Shown: one piece after another, positions 5,857 to 7,480 of the stretch
Position numbering within the stretch: the stretch's first letter is position 1
How the letters are laid out: each line of letters starts with the position of its first letter
NCBI GenBank assembly: GCA_022712785.1
Contig: JAFLJX010000023.1
Span: forward strand, 1 to 7,480
Direction of reading: 5' to 3'
Length of the DNA: 7,480 nucleotides
Source of the DNA: Mycoplasmatota bacterium
GTDB lineage: Bacteria; Bacillota_I; Bacilli_A; Izemoplasmatales; Izemoplasmataceae
Notes under the pieces: model-generated
The model's database searches: none
Seen by the model: only the letters and a program-made list of their open reading frames with translations
What the model was told of the DNA's origin: nothing
Position numbers and translations under genes: made by a program

Positions 5857-7480
5857 TTATTCATAAACAAATTCGCTTGTTTCATATATATATGATCCTT
5901 CGCCACCTGGTGTCACAGTAATACTGAAATCAAATGCAGGAATATTTTGGAAGTTTTGATCTATAGTTCCAACTAGTTCTGACATTTTGAAACGATTCCA
6001 AATTGTTTCCCCTTCTTTATCGCCAGATAACCAACCTGTTGAATCTTTTACATAACCTTGATAACTATTTATTATAATACCATGAACAGTCTCGTTAGAG
6101 TTGTTTTTAGTGTGAATATACCAGTCACTTTGGTCAGAAGCATTTGCAGTAGCGGATTTTGCTCTTGCAAATAATGTTCCTTGTAAATTAAGTTGAGAAT
6201 TTACTGCATCTATTTCAATTGATTCATCTGTGTATATGAATGCTCGCAATATAGTTGTTGAAGGTTCCACAGGTGAATGATCTTCAAATATTGATTTGAT
6301 AAATATACTATCAATAGTTAATAATGTAAATCCTTTTGATCCTGGAGTATATATTCCTTGACCTAAATTAAAATCAACGAGTGCACCACCAATTGGTGTA
6401 CCTGTAGAATGATAACTTCCAGCCATTATACTTCCTTCAATATCAACATCATTACCAGTAAAGTATACATTACCTGTACAATAAATATCACCTATTATAC
6501 TAATATTTGAACTTCCTCTATTATTAATAGTTAAATCTCCAAATACAACTAAAATTTCTCCGTTACTTATTGTTAAGTCGTGTTCTATTGTTAGGTCGTC
6601 TTCGTATACTGCACTATAATCTAACGTATGTCCTGATAAGTCATCAAAAACAGCTGAGTCTAAAGGTATTCCTATAAACGGAGTGTTTGGAATATTATAC
6701 GCAGTAGACACAAGTGTGTATACACCATTTATGTTTCCAAAGACATCGTTAACAAGTTCTGCCCACGATTCTTCTTGACCTGGTTGGCCAAATATACCCC
6801 ATAACCAATTTAAGGTCCAACTGACAAACCAAGAAATAACTTCGTTACCATTTGAAGGAGTTCCTGGATCTTGAACCCATGCCCAGCTTTCTGAATAAGA
6901 CGCATAGTCTAGGTTATTTTCAATTTCATTTTTTAATTCATCTAAAGAGTTAGTGTTACTAATAACTGTTTGGCTCAATCTTCCAGTTAAAGTTGATTCA
7001 ATAATAAAATCATCAAGTTCAAACCCATCAAAGAAGTCAGTTGGACTTAATTCAATTCCAACAACTCCAGCTGTTACTTTTGGATCAGTAGCATCCTCAA
7101 CAGAAGTAAAGTTGTTTTCTCTAATTTTATAAGGAAAATCAGCATTGTTATTATTGATTGAATAGCAAGTTGCGAATAATCTATCACAATGATCATATGC
7201 AACAGAATAATATACTTTTGAATTCCCTAGAGAAAAATCAGGGAAATACACTCTATTTTTATTAGTTGCTTTATATTTATTTTGTGGGATATTAAAGTAT
7301 GGAGCGCTTGTAGAAACCCTAACTTCTTTTGCAAATATGTCTATATCTGTATATAAACCAGCATTTAGTAAGACATCTTCATTTGAACCAATTGAAAATT
7401 CATAATCTCCACCAGAGCCTATATTAGAACCTCCAACTGAAAAGAATAAATATTTTACAAGTTCTGTTCCATCATCTAAA
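5857..7480 (-). CDS. Unrecognised large protein with beta-helix-like segment (C-terminal part; start lies beyond the right edge)
   Basis: The frame is open from the right edge to TAA at 5857-5859, giving 540 visible residues. The GTG at 7251 could start a 464-residue form, but it has no Shine-Dalgarno and the frame upstream stays open with similar composition, so it is probably internal. Order of segments, numbered from the first complete visible codon (7479): a Gly/Ser/Asn-rich beta region with CX6C at C98/C105; a possible short helix near 177-190 (SLDELKNEIENNL); a Trp-rich stretch at 198-239; short beta repeats at 294-356 alternating Ile/Val with Asn/Gly/Asp (DLTIEHDLTISNGE, GDLTINN, GDIYCTGNVYFTG); and a C-terminal region with WLSG and WNRF. 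The beta repeats resemble bactofilin or PilX-like pilus-associated proteins, which is inference only. The N-terminus, where a signal peptide or membrane anchor would be, is not in the window. It converges on the lipoprotein gene and has its own terminator. Confidence 0.85.
   Translation of the reverse strand, partial: LDDGTELVKYLFFSVGGSNIGSGGDYEFSIGSNEDVLLNAGLYTDIDIFAKEVRVSTSAPYFNIPQNKYKATNKNRVYFPDFSLGNSKVYYSVAYDHCDRLFATCYSINNNNADFPYKIRENNFTSVEDATDPKVTAGVVGIELSPTDFFDGFELDDFIIESTLTGRLSQTVISNTNSLDELKNEIENNLDYASYSESWAWVQDPGTPSNGNEVISWFVSWTLNWLWGIFGQPGQEESWAELVNDVFGNINGVYTLVSTAYNIPNTPFIGIPLDSAVFDDLSGHTLDYSAVYEDDLTIEHDLTISNGEILVVFGDLTINNRGSSNISIIGDIYCTGNVYFTGNDVDIEGSIMAGSYHSTGTPIGGALVDFNLGQGIYTPGSKGFTLLTIDSIFIKSIFEDHSPVEPSTTILRAFIYTDESIEIDAVNSQLNLQGTLFARAKSATANASDQSDWYIHTKNNSNETVHGIIINSYQGYVKDSTGWLSGDKEGETIWNRFKMSELVGTIDQNFQNIPAFDFSITVTPGGEGSYIYETSEFVYE
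6412..6600 (-). other. Short-repeat, beta-helix-like segment within the minus-strand protein
   Basis: About 63 residues alternate hydrophobic beta positions with Asn/Gly/Asp turns: DLTIEHDLTI, EILVVFGDLTI, ISIIGDIYCTG, NVYFTGNDVDIEGSIMAGS. The recurring 'GD-hydrophobic-x-hydrophobic-x-(N/G)' unit every 6-12 residues is what right-handed parallel beta-helices look like, as in bactofilins and in the export-associated regions of PilX-like proteins. The call rests on pattern only; no fold prediction was run. Confidence 0.5.

Noticed and set aside
5857..7251. Complete 464-residue gene starting at the GTG at 7251
   Set aside because: The frame stays open to the right edge and the GTG has no Shine-Dalgarno, so the gene is treated as truncated by the window.

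Overview
The window comes from a low-GC, AT-rich bacterium, most likely a Firmicute or a Mollicutes-related lineage that keeps the standard code (Acholeplasma/Haloplasma/Izemoplasma-like). This placement rests on base composition, the Gram-positive style lipoprotein leader, strong purine-rich ribosome binding sites and U-tailed hairpin terminators. All 13 tryptophans I can see are encoded by TGG and no gene needs TGA as a sense codon, so the Mycoplasma code is unlikely. The genus cannot be fixed from this sequence alone.

Layout. (1) Positions 1-2338 are the 3' end of a glycine cleavage operon. They hold the C-terminal two thirds of gcvPB (decarboxylase subunit 2), cut by the left edge, overlapping by 4 nt a complete dihydrolipoamide dehydrogenase gene (lpd, the L-protein). 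A hairpin terminator follows at about 2346-2399. (2) Positions 2400-2578 are a non-coding leader with a good sigma-A type promoter (extended -10) and a strong ribosome binding site. (3) Positions 2579-5752 encode a 1057-residue secreted lipoprotein: a signal peptide with lipobox, one distinct N-terminal domain, and nine tandem Ig/FN3-like beta-sandwich repeats of about 101 residues. (4) Positions 5753-5856 are a convergent intergenic gap with two back-to-back hairpin terminators, one of them a perfect 38-bp palindrome. (5) Positions 5857-7480 on the minus strand are the C-terminal 540 codons of a larger unrecognised protein whose start lies beyond the right edge. It contains a short-repeat, beta-helix-like (bactofilin/PilX-like) segment and a tryptophan-rich stretch.

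How the genes relate. gcvPB and lpd act together in glycine oxidation: P-protein decarboxylates glycine onto lipoyl-H protein, and L-protein re-oxidises the lipoyl arm with NAD+. The two right-hand genes are separate transcription units. Both look like surface or extracellular beta-rich proteins, the first clearly and the second by inference, but nothing shows that they work together. I see no CRISPR array, transposase, tRNA, rRNA, toxin-antitoxin pair or defence system, and no solid case for a new multi-gene system. The most notable material is the repeat lipoprotein and the partial minus-strand protein.
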